NCBI GenBank assembly: GCA_023525715.1
Contig: CM042013.1
Span: forward strand, 73,048,994-73,112,993
DNA: 64,000 nucleotides
DNA from: Cichorium intybus
Taxonomy: Eukaryota; Streptophyta; Magnoliopsida; Asterales; Asteraceae
Direction of reading: 5' to 3'
Shown: in pieces, positions 44,997 to 56,174 of the stretch
Layout of the letters: every line of letters starts with the position of its first letter
How positions within the stretch are numbered: position 1 is the stretch's first letter
The notes under the pieces: generated by a model
Told to the model about the DNA's origin: nothing
The model's input: only the letters and a program-made list of their open reading frames with translations
Databases searched by the model: none
Program-made: the position numbers and the translations under genes

Positions 44997-46683
44997 TGTA
45001 ACGCCCCGAATTTTGTAATAAATTTTTCGTTTTCAAAAGCAGTTTAATCATATAAAATGCATTGGAAAGATAAACCATTCTATCCGAGTTTAGTGAATAA
45101 AAAATTTAAAACTATATTTTCAAAACATTAACCAGCGGAAGACTTTGATCACCAAAATGTCAGATGCGATACAGTCGCGCCGTGCCCCAAGTCTTTATTC
45201 TGAAAAGTTCTTGAAAAACATTTAGGGTAAAAGAGTAAGCACAAAGCTTTGTGAGTTCCCCAAAATACCAAAGGATCCATCCCATTCATACACATAAACC
45301 ACATACAAAATCTAGGAATGACCTGTAATGCATCGTCCTTTTATCATTAAACATCCTCGGGTTCTCAAAACGACCTGTCATGCATCGTTCTTTATCATGC
45401 AGCACCTTCGTATTGGCCGGCACGACCGGTCATGCATCATGCTAGCCCGGGACCTGACTCTATCCTAAATCGGCACTGGCCTATCCAAGTATCAACAAAA
45501 CGCAAGAATGAATCATACGAATACACATAAGCACATGCAGTCCTAACATCAACATACAATCATTCTCTTTACCCTACAACATTGTACTACATACCCATGC
45601 AACTTCACCCATAGTATAGCGAGAAAACTCACCTGATCCGCGACCTCAAGCTACACACTTCAGATATCCTTACATGCTAAGCAGCACGAACTCCTAACTT
45701 ACCACAAGTCGCAAATCAATAATCCGGAAGACTCAAAACCGATCATATGGTCCAAATCTTTAATCTGTCCAAGTTGACCCAAAAGTCAACTAGTCAAAGT
45801 CACCGGTTAAAGTCAACTCCAGATAGCCCCGCTATCTCCTCAAGATAGTGTCGCTATTGGCAAAACAGATCGGGGTCCTCGCGATACATAGTGGCGCTAT
45901 CTCCATAGATAGCGTCGCTATCTAAGAAATCTTCCAAAACATTATTAACCACTTATTTCATTCAGCTAGGGGGTCAAGTCTTCCAAAACTTACCCAAAAT
46001 GACTATTGACCCATAAATTTGCCACCTTGTTGGTCATACATATCAAAAACTCAAAATTTAAGTCCCAAAAGCTTAAAACTAGCCAAAACAACCATGCAAC
46101 AACCAAAGAGAGCTTGGCTCACTCTCCAATCTGACTTAAAGGTGCTTCCAAAAGCATAAAGGTCTGGACTTTCTTACCAAGTTCCAAAGACCAAGCCAAA
46201 AGGGACCAAATATCTATTTTCCACCATCATAAACACATGATCAACCTTATAAACACAAAAAGGAATAAGCGTGATACTTACAAAGGTCCGGAAAATGCAG
46301 ATCTTGATGACTCAAACTTGGAGAACACCTTCTAACACAACCATGCACATTCCTTCTCTTTAAAAAGTCTTCCAAAGTAATCTAAAGAGCCAACAATCAC
46401 GCAAGGAGGTTAGGAATGGGTTGGAGACACATCTGGAGGCTGAGGGGAAAAATGACGGCTGGCCCAAAACTCAAGATCTAGGGTTTTGGTGCAAACAGGG
46501 GCGAATATCGTCGCTATTCTAGATAATGGCCAGACACGAACTTCCCTACTTAGCGTCGCTGACCTTTCCTGGTAGCACCGTTATGGACGATAGCGTCGCT
46601 ATCTACAGAGATATCTCCAATTTTTCCTTAAAACTTATTTCCTTTAAATCCAAACTTGGTCATTTCAGAAACACGGACCTACA
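44997..46683 (-). mobile_element. Solo gypsy LTR (chromovirus type) with near-perfect TSD
   Basis: 1687 bp; on the minus strand TGTAGGTCCGTG to GGGGCGTTACA, like the gypsy LTR at 41907-43675. Target duplication CATTC (44992-44996) versus CATTT (46684-46688), four of five. No internal region adjoins either end, so the element was reduced by LTR-LTR recombination. It splits the Harbinger relic B reading frame exactly at the duplication. Confidence 0.85.
45825..46610. repeat. Dispersed palindromic GATAGCGTCGCTATC motifs in the solo LTR
   Basis: Perfect or near copies at about 45824, 45842, 45884, 45903, 46505, 46546 and 46578. The best copies are perfect palindromes apart from the centre base. 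Two clusters separated by about 570 bp. Confidence 0.8.
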
Positions 46684-46899
46684 CATTTTTAAGTATTCGT
46701 CTCATGAGTCGGCTCCCAAGCTGAATGTTACTTGACGAATTGCGACTATATATTTTTGTATTGGAAAAAATTCTTTCCTACTCCTTGCATCTCATTGTTA
46801 TTGAATATATGAAAACTTAGTTTTCAAATCATCAACTATACGTACGAATAATTCTTTCCTCATCAGGGATTGTCGTCGAAATTTTACTGCAGATCACCG

Positions 46900-48660
46900 C
46901 ACAGATCGATGTGGTGTTACCGCATCCCCCTGCGGTACCACCTAGCATCAACGCACCACTGTGGGATGCTGCCTAACCAAGACTAATTTCCTGTCAAACT
47001 ACGAGTTAATACCATAGAGATCAATTAATTATATGTTGAGTTATCATCATATCCAACAAATGGAATAAGACTAATAACATATATCATTTAGATTCATGGA
47101 GTCGCAATTAAATTCGGGGCTGGATCCGCCACTGGTTACGACAATAATTAATTACTACGTTTAACTATATTGTTCTTTTCTAGCAATTGTAAACTAAGGA
47201 CTTTTAATGCCCATTGCCATCCATTGGTACTTAGAATTCCTTAGATATAGATTCCAATATTTTGAACTTATATGTTAGAAGATTTCATATTATATCCTTC
47301 AAATAACAAGATTTAGTGTATGACCTTCCCACTCACTATTCACACGCAATTATATTCGATACAAATTCTTATTTTTTAGAAGCTGATCAGTCATGATTCA
47401 CATGATCATAACGAATTCACGATAGACGGGTCGATCAACTTCAATTTCTTCCATAGGTATTGATTTTGAATAATGCAGATAATTGAATGACCAATTGCAA
47501 AAAATGAAGAAGTTAATATGTGCACTCCTCTCACACAAGCCACATGGGTGTACCTATTGACACCAATGTAAGCCGTCCATAAGGAAACCATTGACCACAT
47601 GCAACAAGACAAAACGACATCAATTCATCTTTACGTGTTCTTTTTATATTCGAATTGCACAAAAACGTTTTTGCGGTAAGGATCTTTTATAATACAATTA
47701 AATGCGTATATAGATTGATATTTTTGGAAGCTTCATAAAAAAAATTATTTTAAAAATTAACAAAACAAACATTAGAATTACCTAAAGAACTCCGTTGTTA
47801 GTTAAACGGAATAACATATTTGTATGTCTATTTTAAGCATCGCATAGTTAATTCGTGACGTATTGATCTGTTTCCTAAGTCGCTACATTAAATGGTTGGA
47901 AACTAGGCAAAGTCCGGATTTTAGAATAGGAGGGGCTTGACATATCTTTTTTTCAAGTTCAACATAAATTTGCTATTCAATAGTACTATTTCTTTTGAGG
48001 TTGTGGGCATAATACATGAACATCTTCCCTTATAATATTACTAACATGTTGCAAATGCAGGTCAAAAATATATTCTTTTCGTTTGAAGAAAAGAATCAAT
48101 TGTTATTTTCTTGCTCATGATTTACCATATGAAACCAATCATAATAATATTGTTAGTTACAACTTATATCGTTTAAAAAAAGTATCAATTATAGATTAAG
48201 GTTAAATATGTGATAACTAATAAAAAGTTAAAATTACCTCTTCTAATCTTCTTGAAACTGAAATCTATCTAATGTGGCAGAAAAATTATACGATAACAAT
48301 TGATTAATACCGTAAGTTTGCAATTGATATTAGGTCGTAAACTTGTATTCTCGTAATATGCATATGTGCCGCTGGTTAATTTTTTATTTGAGTAACACAA
48401 TTACAAAATCATAATGTGAAATTAATATGGGCTATGGCCCATTTGGGGGGGGGGGGGGGGTAGGGCACCGTCACGTCCCCCTATTCCCTCCACCACTGAT
48501 TGGTTTATGATTTCAAACCAATATTATGACAACATTTTACGTGATGTAGGCTAGGTGTTCTTTCACTAGATGAAGGGTTAATAGGTTCAAACAAACTGAT
48601 TTGATCAGGCTTTTCATGGTCACGTGTGAGTATATACTTGTAGAACTAACAAACTCTCTT
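46900..48660. other. Unassigned sequence
   Basis: No supported gene. It includes a CCGCATCCCCCTGCGGTA hairpin-like segment near 46920 and a 16-base G run at 48445-48460. The frames here are short and unconvincing. Confidence 0.4.
48445..48460. repeat. (G)16 homopolymer
   Basis: Sixteen consecutive G. Length may be unreliable in assemblies. Confidence 0.9.
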
Positions 48661-48663
48661 CGA

Positions 48664-50697
48664 GGTAACTAGCCATTGCTAGGTCATCGTATGGTCTCGC
48701 CCCTTGGCACCATACACCAGACATACGTCAGTCGTTCCCTTTAAGTATCACGATATCCACTTGACTGCCTCCTAGTGAGCCTTCCTCGGATTCCCCATGA
48801 ACCTGCTAACCACACTCACCGCATGAGTCAAATCCGGCCTTGTAGAAACCATTGCATACATGAGACTTCCTACAACGCTAGCATAAGGAACCATAGACAT
48901 GTAATTCTTCTCTTCGGTCAAGGTTGGTATAACACTTCGGTCCAACTTAAAGTGTGCTGCCAAAGGAGTTCCGATAGACTTGGACTGATCAAATCGGAAT
49001 GACCGAAGTACTTTCTCAATGTAACTCTTCTAAGACACATAAAACAGCCCTCGCTTCTCGTCTCTCATGATCTCCATTACAAGTATCTTCTTTGCAACAC
49101 CCAAATCCTCATCTCAAACTCACTTTCCAGGAGCAGCTTCAAGCTCTTCACTTCAACCATATTCTTGGCCGCAATGAGCATGCCATCAACATATAACAAA
49201 AGGTATATGAACGATCCTCCGGTCAAATTTTTTTAGTAAACACACCTATCATATAGGTTCCGATCATACCCATGCGAAGTCATAAATGAATCAAACTTCT
49301 TGTACCATTACTTCGGAGACTACTTCAAGCCATATAAGGATTTCTTCAAGAAACACACCTGATCTAAAGAAATCCCTCCGGTTGTGACATGTGTATTTTC
49401 TCATTGAGGCTTCCATGGAGAAAAGTGGTCTTTCACATCTAGCAGTTGTTCAAGCTCCATATTGAAAACACTCACCATAGCCAAAAGACTCTGGATCGTC
49501 TTATGTTTCACGACCAGTGAGAACACCTCATAATAGTCAATCCCTTCTTTTTGAGTAAATCCCTTAGCCACTAACCTCGCATTGAACCGAGATGGTTAAA
49601 CACCTAGAATTTCTTATTTCTTCTTGAAGATCCACTTGCATCCTATAGGCTTAGCTCCCTTCGAACGAGGAATAAACTCCCATGTTTCATTATTTTCAAG
49701 AGATCTCATCTCTTCTGCTATCACCATTAACTACATATTAGCTTCTTTACTCTCCATGGCCTCTTTGTAAGACCAAGACTCATCGAAATCAATATCATCT
49801 CCAACAGCCAAGGCATATGCGATGGATCCCATGTCATCATTATTGACACATCCAACATACCTATCCGACTGTCTGATGTTCCTCTTCATTATTCTTCTTG
49901 CTATACATTCAACCTCATCATCCCTAGCATCAACTTCGTCCGAAGAGGGCATTTCGGTTCGAGTCGGCTGATCTCTGTTAGTCTGTTGATCACCGGTAAG
50001 GACCCTCTATCGATAGAGACAAACTCCACCATATGGCTAACATTAACCTTTCCATGTTGGACTTTCTACTTCACCTCCTCTCCAGTTGCTCATAACAGAT
50101 ACATAAAAGGTTTCATCTCTGTTCATGATAAATTTCATAGTTCGACCTTTTTCAGTACACCACAATTGATACCTTTCACTCTGGTGCCATATCCTAGAAA
50201 TATGCACTTCATTGCCCTCGGCTCAAGTTTTCCATCATTAACATGAGCTTAAGCAGGACAACCAAATATCTACAACCCCTTTATAATCAAAGGCTTTCTC
50301 GGACCAAACCTCTTGAGGAGTCTTAAAATCAATAGTAGTCGATGGAGACCTATTCACTAGATAGCAAGTTATGTTAACAGATTTGACCCAAATTCCTTTA
50401 GTAGATTAGTAAATATCAACATGCACCTTACACGCTGCATGAGTGTTTGGTTCATCCGTTCTGCCACTCCGTTCTACTGTGGTGTATGTCGTACAGTGTG
50501 GTGTCTCAGTATACCTTCTGATTTGTAAAAGTTATCAAACGGAGCATTATGGAACTCAAGCCTATTGCCAGTTCTGAGTGTCTTGACTACCTTTCCTGTC
50601 CGTTTTTCTACCATGATTTTCTACTCCTAGAACTTTCGAAACACATCATTCTTTGTCTTCAGGAAATACAACCACACCTTCTTTGAGAAGTCATCAA
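48664..50697 (-). pseudogene. Host copia: integrase core, hinge and RT (degenerate)
   Basis: From 50697: FIDDFSKKVWLYFLKTKND, VRHTPQ.NGVAERMNQTLMQR (integrase Glu region, about 50500-50430), FGCPA, then an acidic hinge frame (49952-49731, SSDEVDARDDEVECIAR) leading to DESWSYKEAMESKE. Faint RT motifs follow, then 48963-48772 with YASVVGSLMYAMVSTRPDLTHAV. Many stops and frame changes. RNase H is absent; the sequence is cut near 48664. Confidence 0.82.
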
Positions 50698-50702
50698 TAA
50701 AC

Positions 50703-51102
50703 TGAAAGGTTTTCTGCAACTATGAACTAAATAACCTAAGTTCACATGCAACCTATGAGGATCTAAGTTTTCTTCTAATTAAACATATAACAAAATCCTA
50801 AAGGCCCAGAAAAATAAACTAAAAGAAAAGAATCAGAAAAACCAACCTTTTAGCGAATATTGGAAGTGAAGCAACAAAATTATCTTGCCTAAAATGCAGT
50901 CACACCCAAGCCAGGAGGTCTTCGAAAATCCAGAGAGAGACAGAGGGAAAACATGGCGCAGGTTATGGTGTTCTGCGGCTCCCTATTTATAGCCTCCAGC
51001 AGCTAACCAGATAAACCTTTTTTAATTCAAATTAAGATAAGCCTTTATCTTAATAATTCAAACTATATTTATCTTATATATAAAATATAAAATATGTATA
51101 TA

Positions 51103-51145
<43 letters not shown>

Positions 51146-51495
51146 CCCCCATTTATATATCATACTAAAAATGTCACTTACTCAACTATTGAATACTTAC
51201 AGTTTTAGTCCCTGCACCTTTAATTAATTAATTTAATCATCAAATTAATTCCAATTAATTCTAGATTAATTTCTAATTAATTAATATAGTTCCCAATTAA
51301 TATATTATCACTTTAATATATTTATAAACCATATATTTAATTTCTATTGATTTATTAATCAGATAATAAATCAATCTTTCTCTCTACCGGACTTTCTACC
51401 AAACCTCCTGCTATGAGGGCAACCCAAATGGACTATGCTACTATTAATTAGATAAATACTAAATATTAGTCATGGCTTAGAAACCTAATCCAACA
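50703..51495 (-). repeat. 3' LTR of the nested copia element
   Basis: 793 bp, minus strand TGTTGGATTAGG to GAAAACCTTTCA. Contains a short (TA)n at 51105-51142. Apart from indels the 5' LTR is closely similar, with scattered transitions. Confidence 0.92.
51105..51142. repeat. (TA)n microsatellite in 3' LTR
   Basis: About 38 bp; the orthologous tract in the 5' LTR is 138 bp. Confidence 0.9.
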
Positions 51496-51510
51496 GCCTC
51501 CCACTTGGAT
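51496..51510 (-). promoter_or_regulatory. Polypurine tract
   Basis: Minus strand ATCCAAGTGGGAGGC directly before the 3' LTR. Confidence 0.85.
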
Positions 51511-52357
51511 AAGTCTATGACTATAATTACCAATTTAGGCTCTAATTAATTAGCAAATGTAGCTTCCTATAAACCGCTACCGAACTCTGACCTAGTCAGT
51601 TCTGTCCATAGATAAGTGATCAGATGATCCTCCGTCTAACAAGATATTTTCAGACGCAGGACATGGATTAAGATCAATCCTGGTCTGATTCTCTGTTTCC
51701 CGATTTCTGATTTGCATATGACTTTAAGACTACCAATTGAGCATATCAATTTAGTCCTGGTTGGCCAACCCTTTCAGTCAACTTTAAAATCATCGAGAGG
51801 CCTACAGATATCTGTTTCCCAACAGGGTCAAGGGACGAATAAGCTTTGACTCATATACTTATGTCTTTTACTAGTCAAATCATTCACAACAACACGTTTT
51901 ATAACATCGCATTACCAATGCGTTTTCGCATTGTCAATGAACAACCGCTTGGTAAAACATAACTTATATGTCTCTACTTAAAGATCAAAAGATATTATCG
52001 TCTCAACATTGCTCGTGATGTAATCCATGAAGCAATCTGTTGAGCGTGGGTTTATCCAATACTTAAATCCCTATTTCTAAGTACTCATGAATATTGTAGC
52101 AATCATATTGCTATGTCTAACTCCTTAGACAATCTACAAAACAATTCATGACAGCCTTCATTCATACTTACTCTCTAAAAGTATGAGTGACTGTGGACAT
52201 TTGAATAATATAAAATTACTCAGGAAGTAAACATGCAAAAATGAAACACAATAATAAACAATCAACAAAAGGCAGTATCAAATACTCATCAACAAAACTA
52301 TATTATTAAATCACCAAAGTCAATTACATTTATATTGCAATAAGTTTCAAATCCTAT
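51511..52357. other. 3' untranslated region of the nested copia element
   Basis: Non-coding stretch between RNase H and the PPT; about 850 bp with no ORF support. Confidence 0.7.
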
Positions 52358-53176
52358 CTAATTACAAAAACTAATATCATCTCTTAATCCTATGCGCCGC
52401 GCATGCTGATTATGCTTAATCCTACTCAGAGCCTTTGTCAAGGGGTCTGCAGGATTATCTTCTGATGATACCCTCTTCACAAGGAGGTGACCTTCTTCTA
52501 CTCTATGTCTTATGTAGTGGTACTTTCTGTTGATGTGTCTGGACTTTCTATGATCCCTCAGTTCCTTCGTCAAAGCAACCGCTCCTTCGTTATCGCAGAA
52601 TAGTTCCACGGGCTCCTGAATACTCGGGACTACCCCAAGGTCACCGATAAAGTTCTTCAGCCAAGCCGCTTCCTTTGCCGCTTCACTTGCTGCTATGTAC
52701 TCTAATTCGCAAGTAGAATCAGCCACCGTCTCTTGCTTGGAACTTTTCCAAGTCACTGCTCCCCCATTCAAAAGGAAAACCCAGCCAGACTGAGACCGAC
52801 CATTGTCTCTATCCGTCTGAAAGCTGGCATCTGTATACCCGTCAACTCTCAAGGTATCACTGCCACCAAGGATTAAAACAAAGTTCTTAGTCCTTCGCAG
52901 ATACTTGAGTATGTTCTTGACAGCTGTCCAATGTGCCCTTCCAAGATTTCCCTGGTACCGACTGACCATGCTCAAGGCAAAAGCCACGTCAGGTCGAGTA
53001 CACGTCATAGCGTACATGATCGACCCCACAGCCGAAGCGTATGGTACTCGACTCATGTCAGCTATCTCCTCGTCTGTACTTAGACTCTGAGTCTTACTCA
53101 ATTTGGCATTACATTGGATAGGTAGCTCTCCCTTCTTGGAATTTTCCATACTAAACCTCTTCAGTACCTTTTCCAA
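52358..53176 (-). CDS. Nested copia: RT C-terminus and RNase H
   Basis: 272 codons open. RT C-terminal block (VPYASAVGSIMYAMTCTRPDVAFAL), then RNase H with GYTDASFQTDRDNGRSQSG, SKQETVADSTCELEYIAASE, LFCDNEGAVALTKE, HINRKYHYIRHRVEEG and the ADPLTKAL tail, ending properly at 52358. Acidic catalytic residues look intact. The frame starts after a stop between 53186 and 53176, so it would not be made from the present polyprotein. Confidence 0.9.
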   Translation of the reverse strand: MEKVLKRFSMENSKKGELPIQCNAKLSKTQSLSTDEEIADMSRVPYASAVGSIMYAMTCTRPDVAFALSMVSRYQGNLGRAHWTAVKNILKYLRRTKNFVLILGGSDTLRVDGYTDASFQTDRDNGRSQSGWVFLLNGGAVTWKSSKQETVADSTCELEYIAASEAAKEAAWLKNFIGDLGVVPSIQEPVELFCDNEGAVALTKELRDHRKSRHINRKYHYIRHRVEEGHLLVKRVSSEDNPADPLTKALSRIKHNQHARRIGLRDDISFCN

Positions 53177-53185
53177 GTATGTACT

Positions 53186-54021
53186 CTAACTGAGTCCAAT
53201 CAGTCTCTTCTTCCTATCTCTCAATATTCTTATCCCGAGAATATAGGCAGCCTCTCCTAGATCTTTCATGGCGAAACACTTCCCAAGCCAAGACTTGACA
53301 TCTTGCAAGGTTGGAATGTCATTTCCCATGAGCAGTATGTCATCAATATACAACACCAGGAAGGTGACTATACTCCCACTAGCCTTGACATATACGCAGG
53401 ACTCATCCTCGCTCCTAGAAAAACCAAACTCTTTGAATTTCTCATGGAAACAAAGATTCCAACTACGAGAAGCTTGTTTCAATCCATAGATTGATTTCTC
53501 AAGCTTACACACCTTATTAGGATACTTTGTATCGACAAAACCCTATGGCGGATTCATGTAAACATCCTCAGTCAACTTCCCATTATGGAAAGCGGTTTTG
53601 ACGTCCATCTGCCAAATTTCATAATCATGAAATGTAGCTATGGCTAACATAATCCTAATAGACTTTATCTTGGCCACTGGTGAGAATGTCTCATCATAGT
53701 CAATCCCTGGGGTTTGAGTAAAGCCCTTCGCAACCAGTCTTGCCTTAAAAGTGTGTACCTTTCCATCCATGTCGGTCTTTTTCTTGAAGATCCACTTGCA
53801 CCCGACTGTCTTTCGACCGGTACATTGTCAACCAAGTTCCAAACTTGATTGTCATACATGGACTTGATCTCGCTGTCCATTGCCTCTTTCCATTTGGCAG
53901 ACTCAGGGCCCGCCACTGCTTCCCGATAGTTAGCTGGCTCATCCAAATTTATCAGTGTCCTATCACTGACAAACGTGTCCCCATCCGTAGTTATATGGTA
54001 TCCATAAAACTCGGGTGGCAT
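53186..54021 (-). pseudogene. Nested copia: hinge and RT palm
   Basis: Three overlapping frames: 54021-53810 (hinge end, EPANYREAVAGPESAKWKEAMDSE pattern), 53770-53543 (FKARLVAKGFTQTPGIDY, first Asp in QMDVKTAFHNG), and 53512-53186 (YGLKQASRSWN, catalytic FLVLYIDDILLMGND, ILGIRI). At least one frameshift near 53810 and a stop near 53543 break the protein. The catalytic aspartates are retained. Confidence 0.88.
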
Positions 54022-54418
54022 GCTAACTCTACTAGAACGCCTAAGAGGTAAGGATATATCAGTCGGACCAACAAGAACTTCTTCCTCTTGTTGGTTGCTA
54101 GTTTCTCCTAAGGTTGCATTATCTGGTGACTCTTGAATTTCTTCAAGATCAATGGTACTCCCACTGTCCTCTTTGAATATGAGTTCTCTCTCTCAAAAGA
54201 CTCCTCGTCTAGCTATAAAGACCACGTCCTCGCTTGGTCTGTAGAACAAGTATCCAAAAGACTATTTGGGGTATCCAATGAAGATACACCTCTCGCTTCT
54301 CTCTGAGAGTTTGTCGTGAGTCTCTCGTCTAACGAAAGCCTCACAACCCCAGACTTTGATATGTGCTAACGAGGGAACTTTCCCCGTCCACATCTCATGA
54401 GGTGTTTTATCAACCTTC

Positions 54419-55246
54419 TTAGTTGGGACAAGATTGAGGATGTGGGTGGCAGTCTCTAAGGCATACCCCCCAGAAGTGGATTGGAAGTGAAGTTCGACTC
54501 ATCATGGAACGAACCATATCTAATAGGGTTCGGTTACGTCTTTCGGCTACACCGTTCAACTGTGGTGTCCGAGGAGGCGATAACTGTGAAACTATTCCAC
54601 ACTCCTTTAGATAGTCTAGGAACTCGATGCTAAGATACTCACCGCCTCTGTCGGATTTGAGCATCTTTATCTTCCTGCCCAATTGATTCTCAACTTCATT
54701 TTTGAATTCCTTGAACTTTTCAAAGGTGTCTGACTTGTGCTTGATTAATTATATATACCCGTATCTACTATAATCGTCAGTGAAGGTCACGTAGAACCGC
54801 GTGCCATCTTTTGTGGTTGATCTGAAGGGACCACACACATATGTGTGTATGATGTCCAACAGACCTTCACCTCTTTCAAAGGACCCTTTGAATGGTGACT
54901 TAGTCATCTTGCCTAAATGACAAGATTCGCATACATCATCCGATTTGAGATCGAATGATTCCAACACTCCATCTCTTTGGAGTTGGGCGATGCGTTTCTT
55001 GTTAATGTGCCCAAGACGACAGTGCCACAAGCACGCCTTTTCTACACCACTAGAAGAATCAATATAATTTACACTATGTCCTAAATTTTCAACACATTGT
55101 ATCGTTTCATACACACCATCACAAGGTAAAGCAGTAAAAATAGAAGCACCATTTTGAAAAACAGAAATAGAACCATTTATATTATCAAAAGAAAACTGGA
55201 AACCTTGTCTAAACAATGCATGAAAGGAAATAATGTCTCTTTCCAT
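54419..55246 (-). pseudogene. Nested copia: GAG-pre-integrase and integrase, first catalytic Asp lost
   Basis: From 55246: ACLWHCRLGHINKKRIAQLQ and CESCHLGKMTKSPF (zinc-binding pre-integrase), then DIIHTYVCGPF, where the family has IHTDVCGPF. The codon is TAT instead of GAT, so the first DDE residue is missing. The second Asp (KSDRGGEYLS) and Glu (NGVAERRNRT) remain. TAA at 54749-54751 interrupts the same frame; after 54480 the frame shifts. Confidence 0.88.
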
Positions 55247-55487
55247 TTATGGGGAATAGCAACAATTAAAAAGTTCTAAACAAACACCACTACTGAGCAC
55301 TAAACTATAGATTCCGATCTTGGTGACAGGCGACGATCTCCTGTTTCCCATGATCAGGTTCAATCTACCGTGCTCCACCTTCCTGCTTTCCTTTAGGCCC
55401 TGTAAATCAGAACAAATGTGAAAACCACATCCTGTATCAAGGACCCAAGAACTGGAAGATGGTGAGTTTTTAGAGATAGTGAATATA
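55247..55487 (-). pseudogene. Nested copia: protease region
   Basis: Minus strand reads SSSWVLDTGCGFHIC (aspartic protease DTG motif) near 55455-55411, then VEHGRLNLIMGNRR and ELFNCCYSP before an in-frame TAA just upstream of the 55246 frame. The hAT element sits directly on its N-terminal side. Confidence 0.8.
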
Positions 55488-55495
55488 CCTGCTGA

Positions 55496-55963
55496 CTATG
55501 CAGTTATCTCGGTCATAAACATTATAGCGGTCACCTAGCGAGATTTGATTTAGCGTTTATCGCGGTGGTATAGCGGTGGTATAGCGGGGCTTTTTTTTTT
55601 GTTACTTTTAGACTATTAATACTACGTAGAATTAATATCACAAAAAGTTGCATAAAAATGTCACATAAAACATAGATAATATTCTAATATGAAAAGTGTC
55701 AACGTGTCAAACATAAATCTAATCGCAATCCATGGGTTCGGCATCCGATTCAACATCGTTTAATGCATTCACATCTTCTGAAAAGTAAATCTCGGCAAAT
55801 CTCGGCGCTATCTCGGACAAAATCTCGGCAAATCTCGGCAAATCTCGGCGAGATTCTCGCTGGCGAGATTACTGAGCGAGATTTTGATTTTTATCTCGGC
55901 CTAAGCCCGAGAAACGCTATCTCGGCGCTATCTCGGCGCTATCTCCTGAGATTGACTGCATAG
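55496..55963. mobile_element. 468-bp non-autonomous hAT element made of ATCTCGGCG arrays
   Basis: Perfect 8-bp target duplication CCTGCTGA at 55488-55495 and 55964-55971. Inverted ends CTATGCAGTTATCTCGG and (reverse complement of the right end) CTATGCAGTCAATCTC. The right half is a run of ATCTCGGCAA/ATCTCGGCGCT units, more than ten; the left has AGCGGT units; the middle is AT-rich. No coding. Inserted between gag knuckle and protease of the copia element. Confidence 0.9.
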
Positions 55964-55971
55964 CCTGCTGA

Positions 55972-56174
55972 AGACGGCTTCACTTTGCCATCTTTCAAAT
56001 CTTGCAAGTATTGCGGACAGCTTCTCTTCCAATGGCCCTTTTCCTTGCACTAGAAGCAGCCAGATTCTTGGGGTTGGCATTGTGAGGAACGTCGGAAGCT
56101 TTGGGTCTCGAGCCACTGCTGGATGACCCAGCATGGACCTTTTCCCTCCAATTCTGATTGGGAAGGCCCTTTCT
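55972..56174 (-). pseudogene. Nested copia: gag zinc knuckle region (frameshifted)
   Basis: A knuckle C-x2-C-x4-H-x4-C is visible (CKEKGHWKRSCPQYLQDL near 56050-56000), with the first cysteine pair interrupted by TAG (CF-stop-C). It is out of frame with the gag ORF ending at 56175. Confidence 0.75.

Larger units (their letters stand above)
44060..46890 (-). pseudogene. PIF/Harbinger transposase relic B, interrupted by a solo gypsy LTR
   Basis: N-terminal part at 46890-46690 (KFRRQSLMRKELFVRIVDDL, then FPIQKYIVAIRQVTFSLGAD and DEYLKM). The gypsy LTR 44997-46683 interrupts it. The DDE part follows from 44996: KHAFRGMLSSIDCMRLWW (first Asp), SSNTDINIF (second Asp), SPVFNDIYLEKAYD, NGVSYKHGYYL, LHNMI-like, NRDTHHNICADLVEHIY and LDEESKMHLDEDL. 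Frame changes near 44770, 44540 and 44300. It shares the same motifs as relic A, in opposite orientation, 27 kb away. Confidence 0.82.
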
